This document shows, in pieces, positions 16,305 to 25,483 of a stretch of 64,000 nucleotides of DNA. Source of the stretch: a bacterium (lineage in GTDB: Bacteria; 4484-113; JAGGVC01); contig JABRWB010000012.1 of the NCBI GenBank assembly GCA_039961635.1, forward strand, positions 1 through 64,000, given 5' to 3'. Positions within the stretch are counted from its first letter, which is position 1. Each line of letters opens with the position of its first letter. The notes beneath the pieces are model-generated. The model was not told the DNA's origin. It was given only the letters and a program-made list of their open reading frames with translations, and ran no database searches. The translations under genes were made by a program, and so were the position numbers.

Positions 16305-17366
16305 TCAAACGTTGAAGCGGATCAGGATCACATCTCCGTCTTCCACGGGATGATCCCTGCCCACAAGCTTTATTTTGCCCGCTGCCCTTAGTGGCGCAGG
16401 GCTGCCTGCTTCTATCAGGTCCGAGGATTTCATAATGTCCGCCTTGATAAAACCGCGCGCCATGTCGGTGTGGATTTCGGCCGCCGCGTCAAGCGCCGTG
16501 CCATCCCGTCCCACCGTCCAGGCGCGGACTTCGGAATCGCCGCAGGTGAAAAAGATTTTGAGCCCCAGCAGCTCGAAAACAGCGCGAATGAACCGATTCA
16601 GTCCGGGTTCTTTCACGCCGAATTCGTCCATAAACTCCCGTCTTTCATCTTCATTCAGCATCAATGCAAGCTCTTCTTCCAGCTTGGCGGCGATCTCGAA
16701 ATAGGCCGCCCCGAAGTTTGCCGCAAGCCCGGACAGCGGCCCCGCATTCCTGCCGACATCCGAATCGGCGATGTTGCCCACAATCATGAACGGCCGCGTC
16801 GTAATCAGCCCGTACTCCCGCACAAGTTTGTGTTCTTCTTCCGAACCGAGGACATTCAGCGCCGGTTTGCCGTCGTCAAGCGCGGATTTGATTTCCGAAA
16901 GCTTTTCGAATTTCGCCCTGGCGTCCGGCTCTTTGCCCGCCGCGCGCTTTTTGAGCGCGGGAAGAATTTCCTCTATCTGCAACAGGTCTATCATCATCAG
17001 CTCTTCAAGGAAGTCGGCGGTTTCCCGTGCGGCGTCCTCTTCTTTTCTGTCCGCGAACAGATTCACGGCCAGCGCGACTGCCTGGCAGTTGCGGTAATTC
17101 GCCAGAATCGAAGCAACCAGCTTCCGGTCGTCCGACGGGCCGAAACCCGGCAGGTTCATCACTTCGAAATGGACAGGAGTGACCTTTTTGGGCTTGTAGA
17201 TCGCTGCAAGAGCGTCGAGACGCGAATCGGGCACCATAACAACCGCGCGTTGGGGCTTTACTCCCGCTCCGAGATGAATCGCTTCCGCGCGGTGCCCGCT
17301 CATCAGGGAAAAGAGCGTGTTTTTGCCGGATCCCGGCCGTCCCAAAAGCCCAACCGTCGTCGCCAT
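16305..17366 (-). CDS. Divergent YchF/Obg-like ATPase with TGS domain
   Basis: 353 residues. The framework is YchF: VPDSRLDALAAIYKPKK near residue 45, a helical coiled-coil middle and a C-terminal TGS-like domain (RAWTVGRDGTALDAAAEIH, MARGFIKADIM). Nucleotide motifs deviate: the P-loop reads GRPGSGKNT (9-17) rather than GLPNVGKST; switch II reads NLPGFG in place of DIAGLV; and the specificity position reads NIADSD. YchF binds ATP and acts in translation stress responses; this member may have altered nucleotide binding. ATG 17366 is plausible. It follows the M28 peptidase gene by 40 bases. Confidence 0.85.
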   Translation of the reverse strand: MATTVGLLGRPGSGKNTLFSLMSGHRAEAIHLGAGVKPQRAVVMVPDSRLDALAAIYKPKKVTPVHFEVMNLPGFGPSDDRKLVASILANYRNCQAVALAVNLFADRKEEDAARETADFLEELMMIDLLQIEEILPALKKRAAGKEPDARAKFEKLSEIKSALDDGKPALNVLGSEEEHKLVREYGLITTRPFMIVGNIADSDVGRNAGPLSGLAANFGAAYFEIAAKLEEELALMLNEDERREFMDEFGVKEPGLNRFIRAVFELLGLKIFFTCGDSEVRAWTVGRDGTALDAAAEIHTDMARGFIKADIMKSSDLIEAGSPAPLRAAGKIKLVGRDHPVEDGDVILIRFNV

Positions 17367-17406
17367 ACCATTCCGGCGCCCGGTACTTCCGGACGCCGAC
17401 CTTGCA

Positions 17407-18390
17407 TCAGTCTTCCATATATACGAGAGCGGACACGACCGTGCCGACTATTTGCAGGCTTTCGGCGCTGCACTTGTCGGCTGTATCCTGAATCGTGTGC
17501 CAGTACGGGTAGTCGAAGTCTATGAGGTCGTACATCGGTACGCCCTTTTCGATAAGCGGAATGTGGTCGTCAATGATGCTTTGAAGCGGCGAGCCAAGGA
17601 AGTGCGCGCCGTATCCCAGCTCCTGCGCGATGCTTCGTATTCGGGCGTAGACGTCGGACGCCACAGCTTCGCTTGAAGTTTCAGGCTTGATTTGAAGGCT
17701 CTTGTCGCCGATCATATCCAGAAGCACTCCGTACTTGTAGCTTTGAATCCGCGCATTGGACAGCCGGTCGGCGAAGTACTTGCTTCCGATGAACATCGCG
17801 GACAGCTCCGGGCCGTAATCCTCGCCGTCGAAAAAGACGAGTTCCACTCCGACCGGCGGCGGCGCGGCGGCGAAAATCCTGGCCATTTCCAGAAGCACGG
17901 CCACTCCGCTTGCTCCGTCGTTTGCTCCGGGTACCGGCTTGTCGCGGTTGGCCGGGATGTCCTGGTCTGCCCACGGGCGGGTATCCCAGTGTGCGGCCAG
18001 TATCACGTTGGCGCGAGGCGCCGTTTCCCAGCCCAGCCGGCCGATGATGTTTCGCATCGGCAATTCCCGGCCGCGAATCGTTACGCTGAAAGCTTGCTCC
18101 TCAACCTCCAAGCCCAGGCCGCGAAGGGTGTCGGCTATATAGTCGCCGCATTTCACATGTGCGGATGTGCCGGGAATCCGGTTGCCGAACGCCATCTGGG
18201 CTTCAAGATGGTCGAATGCTTTTTCCCCGTCGAAACTTGTTTGTACGGGGGGATTCGGTGGATCCGGCGGGTTTGGATTGGGAGCAGGCGACGGGTTGCC
18301 CCTGCTTTCGCCCTGGCAGCTGAAGGCGAGAATGAACGCGAGCGCGGCTGCGGGAACCACCGCGTGCCATTTGGAGAAGAGCTTGTTCAT
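17407..18390 (-). CDS. M28-family peptidase lipoprotein (glutaminyl-cyclase-like)
   Basis: 327 residues. The N-terminus is a lipoprotein signal (ALAFILAFSCQG) followed by a Pro/Asn spacer. The catalytic part has the M28 zinc ligands in AAHWDTRPWAD, GANDGASGVAVLLEMAR and FFDGEDYG, plus DDHIPL and YWHTIQDTADK near the end. This wording is closest to secreted glutaminyl-peptide cyclotransferase-like members, so it may cyclise N-terminal Gln or act as an aminopeptidase. Expected location is outside the cytoplasm, lipid-anchored. ATG 18390 begins the signal peptide. Co-directional with the ychF-like gene. Confidence 0.88.
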   Translation of the reverse strand: MNKLFSKWHAVVPAAALAFILAFSCQGESRGNPSPAPNPNPPDPPNPPVQTSFDGEKAFDHLEAQMAFGNRIPGTSAHVKCGDYIADTLRGLGLEVEEQAFSVTIRGRELPMRNIIGRLGWETAPRANVILAAHWDTRPWADQDIPANRDKPVPGANDGASGVAVLLEMARIFAAAPPPVGVELVFFDGEDYGPELSAMFIGSKYFADRLSNARIQSYKYGVLLDMIGDKSLQIKPETSSEAVASDVYARIRSIAQELGYGAHFLGSPLQSIIDDHIPLIEKGVPMYDLIDFDYPYWHTIQDTADKCSAESLQIVGTVVSALVYMED

Positions 18391-18541
18391 CGCATTAAGA
18401 ATACCACCGGAGCGGCTCATTCGTCGAAGAGGCGGATATTTGTTGCTTGTTCGGCATTCGGCGGTGAACAGACGCATCCGTATTCCGTCATAATCCACGA
18501 CGGCGGCTCGCCGCCGATCCAAACAAGGAGCTGGGAACCCG

Positions 18542-19453
18542 ATGAAGAAGTATGCCTGGATTTTAGGTTTGGTTTTTGTCCTTGCGGTGGCAGGCGCCGC
18601 CACGGCCCAGATGGGAAGAGGCGAAGGAAGGCCGCCGATCAAATTCGCGGTCGGCACCCTTGACAGCGTGAATACGTCGGCTTCCACCGTCACCATCAAT
18701 GTGGAGAAGTACATGAAACGCGGCGGCGAGGAAGCGGCCGCTTCGGGTGAAAGGCTCACCGTGCAGTTCGGGGAGCGCACCCGCTTTGGCAAAAACGGCG
18801 AAAAAGCCTCTATCGGCGATTTTAAGGCCGGCGACAAGGTAGTGGCCTGCATTTTGGAGAAGGACGGAAAAACTTTGCTGGTGGCATTGTCAGATCCGGA
18901 AACCGCCCAAAAGTTCCGTGAAAAAATGCAAGATAAATTCGCGCATGGCCGGGGCGATCGGATGGGCCCGGGCGGACGGGGCGACAGGATGGGCCGGAAT
19001 ATGGAAGGGCGCGGGCAGCAAGGCAAGCGGATGATGCAGCGCGGCCTTCCGATTTACGGCGAAGTGATCAAGATCGAAGGCGAGTATGTAATCGTCAAGC
19101 CGGAGCAGTTTCCCCGTGAAGAGCTAGGCATCCCCGGCGGGGAAGGCGGATTTTTCGGCCCCCCTCGTGATGGCGCAGGACAGGGCGAGGGTATGGGTCT
19201 GCATCGCCAGCTCCCCGATCAGATAAAGGTGAAGCTTACCGATGATACGCAGTATTTCATCGGCGGCGCAGAAGGCTCTAAGTCGGACGTAAAGGTGGGC
19301 GCGAAGCTTGTGTTCAAGTGCGGATTGCCCGAAGGCGACTGGAGCCGCGATAACAAGCCGGAGTTCGTGATTGCAAAGAGGGTCGCGGACATCGCAAGCG
19401 TCAAGAAATTCATCGAGGAGCACAAGCCGATGCGCCTGGGCGGACGGGCGTAG
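18542..19453 (+). CDS. Secreted protein with two DUF5666-like repeats
   Basis: 303 residues with a cleavable signal peptide (AWILGLVFVLAVAGAATAQ). Two similar beta-rich units follow: one around 35-120 (FAVGTLDSVN, VQFGERTRF, FKAGDKVVA) and one around 170-285 (IYGEVIKIEGEYVIV, VKLTDDTQYFIGG, VKVGAKLVF). They are joined by a Gly/Arg/Met-rich linker with repeats of RGDRMG. Such small beta-barrel repeats are described in families of unknown function; I cannot assign a role. A strong terminator follows at 19499. Upstream is divergent to the M28 peptidase gene. Confidence 0.75.
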   Translation: MKKYAWILGLVFVLAVAGAATAQMGRGEGRPPIKFAVGTLDSVNTSASTVTINVEKYMKRGGEEAAASGERLTVQFGERTRFGKNGEKASIGDFKAGDKVVACILEKDGKTLLVALSDPETAQKFREKMQDKFAHGRGDRMGPGGRGDRMGRNMEGRGQQGKRMMQRGLPIYGEVIKIEGEYVIVKPEQFPREELGIPGGEGGFFGPPRDGAGQGEGMGLHRQLPDQIKVKLTDDTQYFIGGAEGSKSDVKVGAKLVFKCGLPEGDWSRDNKPEFVIAKRVADIASVKKFIEEHKPMRLGGRA

Positions 19454-19498
19454 CCGCCTTGGCCAAAGAATTGAAAATGCTCACATCTCTCCTCCAAG

Positions 19499-19525
19499 TG
19501 GCCCCGATTCGGGGCCATTTTTTTT
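19499..19525 (+). terminator. Rho-independent terminator
   Basis: TGGCCCC (19499-19505) pairs with GGGGCCA (19511-19517), five-base loop, then eight T. Ends the transcript of the secreted-protein gene. Confidence 0.9.
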
Positions 19526-19536
19526 CGGCCGGAAGG

Positions 19537-20220
19537 TCAGCGGATTTCGATCGCCGTTTCGGCCGCGTCCGCTTCGCTTTTCAGCAAATCCGCCATCTCG
19601 CGGCAAATCGACTCCAGTTGCGGCGCGGAATAAAGCTGGGGCGTGGAGTAGATGACGCCAAGAACCTGGTTGCATCCGGGATTCACCTTGGAGTACATGC
19701 TGTCCTTGATGGGCGAGCCGAATGGGATGCTTGTGTAGTCCGGCTGTTCCTCGCAGCAGACGATCATCCGCTTGACATCAATAATTTGCCCCTCCGGATT
19801 GAAAACGTAGGCTTCGCCGACGTTTCCGGTTCGGATTACCATTGCCCCCGCCATCTTGCCGGTGTCGAAAATGCTGATCGGCAGCGCCGTTTTCAAAGAA
19901 ATGTAGTTGTTGATGTCAACGACGTTGTTGATGTATTTGAACTTGCCCGTGCGCTCAAGCTCCCTCAATAGGTATTCGCTGGCAGGGCGGTTGCGGCCGC
20001 TCGGAGAGAATCCGTCTATTTTCAGCATGTTGCGCACTTTGGATTTTGCATCGTCGGAAATTCCACTTTTGCCGGCAAGGATGTCGGCTGCGAGCTGCTC
20101 GATTTTGGCAACAAACTCCGCGGAGCTGGGGCGTACGGTCAGCCCCTTTGCGCGCACAATCCCGAGCGCAAGGCGCTCGTCTTCTATGTGCCGCCGAATT
20201 CCGATTTTCATTGCATCCAT
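19537..20220 (-). CDS. Stand-alone B3/B4 (tRNA-synthetase editing-type) domain protein
   Basis: 227 residues. The region from about residue 95 (NNVVDINNYISLKTALPISI, then VGEAYVFNPEGQIIDVKRM, then GVIYSTP) matches the B3/4 domain of the phenylalanyl-tRNA synthetase beta chain, which clears Tyr-tRNA in that enzyme; free-standing versions are known and mostly uncharacterised. The N-terminal 90 residues are helical. A possible trans-editing or amino-acid-binding role is inference only. ATG 20220, or ATG 20211 three codons on, is the start. No operon partner: the gene is convergent with the secreted-protein gene. Confidence 0.75.
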   Translation of the reverse strand: MDAMKIGIRRHIEDERLALGIVRAKGLTVRPSSAEFVAKIEQLAADILAGKSGISDDAKSKVRNMLKIDGFSPSGRNRPASEYLLRELERTGKFKYINNVVDINNYISLKTALPISIFDTGKMAGAMVIRTGNVGEAYVFNPEGQIIDVKRMIVCCEEQPDYTSIPFGSPIKDSMYSKVNPGCNQVLGVIYSTPQLYSAPQLESICREMADLLKSEADAAETAIEIR

Positions 20221-20502
20221 GGTTGAACGGACCGCGACAGAATACCACGCGAGTCAACCGGAAAACGGATTGGATTGCAGTCAAGATGGATCGAATAAGC
20301 TTCCGCAGCCTTCGTCCGGATTGCCAAAACAAGTCCTTTAATGGAGCGAGGCATGTGAATTCCGGCCTTTACATTCTTCGTGACGGATGGTACAATGTGG
20401 CATGGCTTAAAGAATGGTGGTATTTTGAATGCGTTTTGTCCCACAATCGTTGTGATTGCCGGGGCAAGATGGCACAAGCCCCGCAAGGAGGTTTATTGCA
20501 AG

Positions 20503-21234
20503 ATGGTTAGGCGGCATCGTATCAAGGAAAAGGTCGATTACAGGTTTTACAATTACCTTTATGCGCTCAGGATCCTGGAGCACCAGCAAAAGGAAACCGT
20601 CACGAGCGACGAAATGGAGCGGGCGACAGGCATTCTTTCGCCCACGATTCGCAAGGATTTCAGCCTCCATTTGGCCGCCGAAGGCATCCGCGGCAAGGGG
20701 TACGTAGTCAAGGATTTGATCAAGGAGATCGAAGAGCTCCTTGGAATCGATCAAAAATGGGACGTCGTTCTCGTCGGAGTGGGCAAAATCGGCACTTCCA
20801 TTTTGGCGAATAAAAAGATCCAACAGGCGGGTTACAACATCAAGTACGCGTTCGACAGCAATCCGGCAAAGGTGGGAAGCATAATCCAAAGCATTCCGGT
20901 GCAAAATTCCAAGTATCTAAAGCGGATAGTTCAACAGGAGGGAATCAAAATCGCGATCGTCGCCGTCACGGGCGACCAGGCGCCGAAGGTGATCGAAGAT
21001 CTCGTTGACGCCGGCGTGGAAGGAATTTTGAATACGAGCGGCGGCCACGTGAAAACGCCGGAAAACGTAATGGTAATCGACCTTGATTTGTCTTTTTACC
21101 TGACCGAGCTTTCCCATTTCATCACTCAGCTTCACAACAAAACCGACAATTCGACCGAATCGTTCGACGAACTGGAGGATGATTTCGACTTGCTGGACGA
21201 AGATTACGAAGCGGGGGGCATAGGGGGGAGTTAG
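20503..21234 (+). CDS. rex: Redox-sensing transcriptional repressor Rex
   Basis: 243 residues. An N-terminal winged helix (about 5-80, with SDEMERATGILSPTIRKDFS) precedes a Rossmann fold (VVLVGVGKIGTSIL near 90) that senses the NADH/NAD+ ratio, and a C-terminal swapped helix (LSFYLTELSHFITQL). Rex normally represses fermentative and respiratory genes and is released by NADH. The acidic tail (ELEDDFDLLDEDYEAGG) is longer than usual. ATG 20503 follows AAGGAGGTTT; upstream in-frame codons look non-coding. The stop overlaps the 3' end of the convergent phosphatase gene by four bases. No Rex target operator was found in the window. Confidence 0.92.
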   Translation: MVRRHRIKEKVDYRFYNYLYALRILEHQQKETVTSDEMERATGILSPTIRKDFSLHLAAEGIRGKGYVVKDLIKEIEELLGIDQKWDVVLVGVGKIGTSILANKKIQQAGYNIKYAFDSNPAKVGSIIQSIPVQNSKYLKRIVQQEGIKIAIVAVTGDQAPKVIEDLVDAGVEGILNTSGGHVKTPENVMVIDLDLSFYLTELSHFITQLHNKTDNSTESFDELEDDFDLLDEDYEAGGIGGS

Positions 21235-24200
21235 GGCGCGCTGCCGTTCGGAAAATTCCGCTCCAGGATAACGCACCTTCCGCCGTCTTCGAATGAAACC
21301 TTGTCCAATATCCTGCGCGTAAGGTTGATTCCGCGCCCGCTGGTTCTGAAGAAATCCTCGTCGTCGGGCATAACGACACCGATCGATTCATAGTCGAAGC
21401 CGCAGCCCTGGTCGCGGATCGTGAACTGCCAGCCTTTGTCAAGCAATTCGCCTTTGATATATGCGCGCTTCTGCTCGTCGAATTTGTGGCCGTGCTTGAC
21501 GGAATTCACCATCATCTCGTAGGAGCTGAGTCTCAATATCATGGTTTCCTCCTCGGAATACCCCGAGGCATGACACAAATCCACGAGCTTGGCGATTACC
21601 TTGTCCACTTCGGATATGGTGGAAAAATACTCGAGTATTTGTACTTTTTCCCTGTACTCGGCTATTACCAACAGTCTGTCGTCGTTCGCTTCGCCCGGAA
21701 ACGCATCGGATGATAGTTCGACAATTCTGTTGGCCACGTAATTTACGTGTTCGTTTTTAAGCAGCTCCAAATCCGCAATCAGCATTTCCTCGTTATAGCC
21801 GTCGTTTTTCTCGTCAAGCAGTCCGTCCGTGTACATCACGATTCTTCCGCCGCGGTGTATGTAAATGACGTCCTCCGCAAATCCCCCGGCAATGTTTTTG
21901 CCGATCAAACCAAGCGGGAAATTCGATGAAGTCAACTTCACAGGGGCGGATTGGGGATTCTGCACGATGACCGCGGGATGTCCCGCGTTGACGTATTCGA
22001 ATTTGTCGGTTTCAGTGTCCAGCCTTCCGCAGAAAAACGTCAGGTAAAGACCCATGAATTCAAAGTTTTCCGCAATGAAGCGGTTGATTTCTTCGGCGAT
22101 TTCGGCCGGGCTTTTGGATGAAGATATCATTCTTTCAACCTGGCTGTTTACGGCGCTCATCACCAGGGATGCGGAAACTCCGTGTCCGCTCACGTCGCCG
22201 ATAATCAAATAAAGCCAGTTGTCTTTTTCAACAACCTTGGCGTAGTCTCCTCCCACGCCTGCGTGAGGAAGATATCGGTAGGCAAGTTCGAGTTTTGAAT
22301 TTACGAAATTTACCGGAAGAAGGTTGCCTTGAATGCGGCTCGCCAATTCGAGGTCGTTGGCAATATGCTCCTTGTACGCTTCGAGCGCCTCGCTGTGTTC
22401 TTTCAGGTTCTCGAAGTTGTATGCGTTCATGAGCGCGCTGGCGAGCTGGCTCGCGACCGTTTCGAGAACCGCGATATCGGATTCCTTGAAGGAATTCGCC
22501 GCGCGGTTGGCAACGTCCAGAACTCCCAGAATATGCCTGCCCTTGGTAATCGGGATTGCGATTTCGCTCTGGATGTTCAGCGCACCGGGAAAGTGGTTCA
22601 CGAACCGCTCGTCTTTGGAGCAGTCAGGCGCGAATTGGGTCTTTCCGCTTTGGGCGGCGATTCCGATCAAACCTTCACCGACCGGCACGCGCAGCCCGAC
22701 ATCTATGTAGTCTCCATCTTTTCCGACCGAGCTGTAAAGGTAAAGGCTTCCTATAGCTTCGTCTACGAGAAAAAGAAAAACGTTGTCGTAGCCGAACAAC
22801 TCGATGAGATTGCGGCCGGCTTCCTTCAAAATCGTGTCGATATGAAGCGACTCCAGAACGCGCTGGGAGAGCTTGTAAATCAGCGCGAACTGCTCGCTCC
22901 TGCGCTTTTCAAACTCCAGCAACCTTGCGTTTTGGAGAATCGCCGCAAGCTGGCTGGACAACTGGGTGATGAAGCTGATGGTCGGAGTATCGAACGAATC
23001 CGGCTTGTCGCTTTCAAACACAAGCAGGCCGAGCAATTCGTTCTTGTAAATCATGTTTACCACGAGAAGCGACTGAATCGCTCCGGGGTATGCTTCGGTC
23101 ACGCCGAAACTTTCAAGGGTGTTGACGTCGAGCTTTCCGACGAACAGTTGCGAAGGCATTCCGCTTTTGAAAGACTGCCAAAGCGGGCTTTTGTGAACGC
23201 CCACATCTTCCCCCAGCGGATATCTCGCCGGATTAGGAGGCCGGCATTCGGCCCGGAATGCTCCCAGGTTCTGCTCGTCGGCAAGCAACAGCGAGAACCT
23301 GGTGTAGTGGAAAAGATCCTTCAGCTCCCTGTCCAGCGTGTCCACTATGTCGGAAAGCTTCAAACTTTCATTAAGCGCCTTGCCGATTTTGACGATCCTG
23401 CTGAAAAGCAGATTCCTGGCTATCAAATCGCGTTCGAGCTCGTATCTCTCCGTCACGTCGCGGGCGATGGCGAGGATGTATACCTGGTCGCCCAGATCCA
23501 GCCGCACCGTCCGAAAGTTTGCGATTACGCGTTTGCCGTCCGCGCCCACAAGTTCGAGATCCAGCGAGCGCGGGCTTTCGCCCGGCTCCATCGGACGGAA
23601 AAGCTCCGCCGCGTCCTCGATTTCCTCCGGCGGGAATATGTAAATTATGTTTTTGCCAAGCAAGTCGAACGCATTGCAGCCCGTCAATCTTTCGAAGGCC
23701 GGATTGCATTCGGTGATGACCAGCGTTTCCGCGTCGATAAGAACGATCGCGTCGCCGGCCTTCGCAACGACCTGGCTGTATCGCGATTCCGCGTCCAACA
23801 GCGCCAGGTTTTGCTCGGTCAGCATTCCCAGAGCCTCCCGGTACTTGGACTCATCCTCCAAACGGACGAGCACCTTTCCGCCTCCGGCGGGAAGGAAATC
23901 CAGCGTGGCGGTAAAGCTGTACCTTTCCCTGGGAAGCTGCTGGATAAGCGTCAATTTGCACCTTTGCTTGTTCTGTTTCAGCGATTTGAAAGACTCGATG
24001 ACCGATTGCCTGCTGGAATCGTCAAACAGGTTCGCCACCAGCAGCGAGCGCGTTGGAATCAGCTCCACATATTGCCCGAGATAAGGATGACGCCGCCATT
24101 CTTCGTTTACTTCCAGCACGCGCCCCGTTTTGTCGCAAACCGCAATCGCGCCGACCGAATGATTGAAGATAAACTCAAGCTCCTGGCGCGATTTCCTCAC

Positions 24201-24416
24201 GGGCGGGATTTGGGTCCGGGCGTTGCTTTTCAGAATATAAAAAAGGACGGCAAAAAGCGCAACCAAATTGGCCGCGGAAATCGCGATTGGGGTGGGAATC
24301 GGGCCGATGCCGGACGGCGCGGCGAAATGCAGTATCGCGTCCAGCACCGTCACGAGCAGAAGGAATCCGGCGAAAATGGCGGCGATCTGCCTCCAAGATA
24401 TATTCGCCGTTGACAT
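21231..24416 (-). CDS. Membrane-anchored PAS/GAF/SpoIIE phosphatase with C-terminal HATPase
   Basis: 1061 residues. Order: two membrane helices in the first 60 residues; a PAS-like region (about 75-190); a second PAS (about 210-330, ITECNPAFERLTGCNAFDLLGK); two GAF domains (about 365-510 and 535-680); a PP2C-type SpoIIE phosphatase (LPHAGVGGDYAKVV, LIIGDVSGHGVSASLVMSAV, IVMYTDGLLDEKN); and an anti-sigma-factor-type HATPase (ILRLSSYEMMVNSVKHGHK, DQGCGFD, GRGINLTRRI). This is a complete partner-switching sensor in one chain: signal input, anti-anti-sigma phosphatase and RsbW-like kinase. No anti-sigma antagonist or sigma factor gene is adjacent. ATG 24416 is chosen because it opens the first helix. 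Confidence 0.92.
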   Translation of the reverse strand: MSTANISWRQIAAIFAGFLLLVTVLDAILHFAAPSGIGPIPTPIAISAANLVALFAVLFYILKSNARTQIPPVRKSRQELEFIFNHSVGAIAVCDKTGRVLEVNEEWRRHPYLGQYVELIPTRSLLVANLFDDSSRQSVIESFKSLKQNKQRCKLTLIQQLPRERYSFTATLDFLPAGGGKVLVRLEDESKYREALGMLTEQNLALLDAESRYSQVVAKAGDAIVLIDAETLVITECNPAFERLTGCNAFDLLGKNIIYIFPPEEIEDAAELFRPMEPGESPRSLDLELVGADGKRVIANFRTVRLDLGDQVYILAIARDVTERYELERDLIARNLLFSRIVKIGKALNESLKLSDIVDTLDRELKDLFHYTRFSLLLADEQNLGAFRAECRPPNPARYPLGEDVGVHKSPLWQSFKSGMPSQLFVGKLDVNTLESFGVTEAYPGAIQSLLVVNMIYKNELLGLLVFESDKPDSFDTPTISFITQLSSQLAAILQNARLLEFEKRRSEQFALIYKLSQRVLESLHIDTILKEAGRNLIELFGYDNVFLFLVDEAIGSLYLYSSVGKDGDYIDVGLRVPVGEGLIGIAAQSGKTQFAPDCSKDERFVNHFPGALNIQSEIAIPITKGRHILGVLDVANRAANSFKESDIAVLETVASQLASALMNAYNFENLKEHSEALEAYKEHIANDLELASRIQGNLLPVNFVNSKLELAYRYLPHAGVGGDYAKVVEKDNWLYLIIGDVSGHGVSASLVMSAVNSQVERMISSSKSPAEIAEEINRFIAENFEFMGLYLTFFCGRLDTETDKFEYVNAGHPAVIVQNPQSAPVKLTSSNFPLGLIGKNIAGGFAEDVIYIHRGGRIVMYTDGLLDEKNDGYNEEMLIADLELLKNEHVNYVANRIVELSSDAFPGEANDDRLLVIAEYREKVQILEYFSTISEVDKVIAKLVDLCHASGYSEEETMILRLSSYEMMVNSVKHGHKFDEQKRAYIKGELLDKGWQFTIRDQGCGFDYESIGVVMPDDEDFFRTSGRGINLTRRILDKVSFEDGGRCVILERNFPNGSAP

Positions 24417-24622
24417 GACTAGATTCCGTCGGCCTCCTGCGTCGGGATGCGCCCACCCGCCGCGGATCGCGCGCGAATCGGGTCGGCGGCTTTGATTATA
24501 GCCGTGCTGCAAATAGGTGGCAACCCGCGAATGGCCCGCGAACGGAGCTTTCGATGGCTGTCAATTTGTTTTCGGACGCATTCCGGCTCGGTTTAGGCGT
24601 TTGCCGGAAGGTGTTTGGGGGG

Positions 24623-24628
24623 TATAAT
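24623..24628 (+). promoter_or_regulatory. Promoter of secreted-protein gene
   Basis: TATAAT with TTGCCG 16 bases upstream (24601-24606). Predicted leader of about 15 bases holds GGAGG before the ATG at 24651. Confidence 0.6.
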
Positions 24629-24650
24629 CAAGGCGCGGAGGTGTACGCAG

Positions 24651-25310
24651 ATGGTCAGACTCGCAATTAGCTTCGCTTTTGCCGTTGCGCTTCTTTCGGG
24701 CGCGGCATTCGCGCAGGGAACGGTGGACGGCACCGTGAAGCACGCTTCGGGGCTGTTCGAATACACGAAAATTTCGCTCAAGGGAACTCATAGCGATCAA
24801 TTCTTCACCTATTGGGTTGGCAGCGCGAAGGGCGTGTCCGCTCCGCTCTGGTACGATCCCTACAACCGGATATGGGTGGAGGGGCCGATTTCTTATACAC
24901 GGTCTACCCTTCCATTCGGGAACGGCCTAGTTGAAGGCTGGACGCGTTCCTACGGGGACGGAAGCGTTGACAAACGCTTCTTTTTCGGTGTGGACGGCCA
25001 CGTTTACATGAGAAAGGACGTCTTCCGCAAGCGCAAGATGCAAAACAACCGCCGCCGCAAGCGGCTCGTTTACTCATATTGGATGGATTTGGTCACCGGC
25101 AAGCGCAGCGATTGGGTATATGCGGAGCCCGGCGAAGCGGTACCCACTCAAGCGGAAATAGAAGCCGCCGCGGCCGCCGAAACGCCCGCCGAGTCCTTCC
25201 CCAACTGGAAGGAGGCTGACGAAAAACCGGTAATCGAAGAGGAGCCGCTCACGGAAGAGGAGCAGCTATCGCTCGGCGCCGCCATCCGCCAGACGATATC
25301 AGGCGGCTAG
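24651..25310 (+). CDS. Hypothetical secreted protein
   Basis: 219 residues with a signal peptide (MVRLAISFAFAVALLSGAAFAQ). The mature part begins with beta-like, aromatic-rich sequence (YTKISLKGTHSDQFFTYWVG, GPISYTRS), then a basic segment (RKRKMQNNRRRKR) and an acidic tail (EEEPLTEEEQ). No family recognised. It is single-gene in layout: its own promoter upstream and about 170 bases before the next gene. Confidence 0.65.
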   Translation: MVRLAISFAFAVALLSGAAFAQGTVDGTVKHASGLFEYTKISLKGTHSDQFFTYWVGSAKGVSAPLWYDPYNRIWVEGPISYTRSTLPFGNGLVEGWTRSYGDGSVDKRFFFGVDGHVYMRKDVFRKRKMQNNRRRKRLVYSYWMDLVTGKRSDWVYAEPGEAVPTQAEIEAAAAAETPAESFPNWKEADEKPVIEEEPLTEEEQLSLGAAIRQTISGG

Positions 25311-25423
25311 ACTTTCTTTTTCCCGGCCGACGGTTCAGTAATTACAACATCGGAGAATGCGCTTGTGCCGTTTCTAGCACGCTGGCTGCCCGGCCCGGCC
25401 TATTGATTTGGCGGAGATAGGAA

Positions 25424-25429
25424 TATAAT
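25424..25429 (+). promoter_or_regulatory. -10 box upstream of threonine dehydrogenase gene
   Basis: TATAAT about 55 bases before the ATG at 25484. TTGATT lies upstream at a short 15-bp spacing. Confidence 0.4.
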
Positions 25430-25483
25430 CTGGCCTTGCCCGCCCGGGCCGAGTGCTCAATCCGGCGGGCCGGAGTACCGCTA

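Noticed and set aside
22329-24413. Nearly 700-codon plus-strand frame opposite the SpoIIE phosphatase
   Set aside because: No motif and the opposite strand has complete conserved domains.
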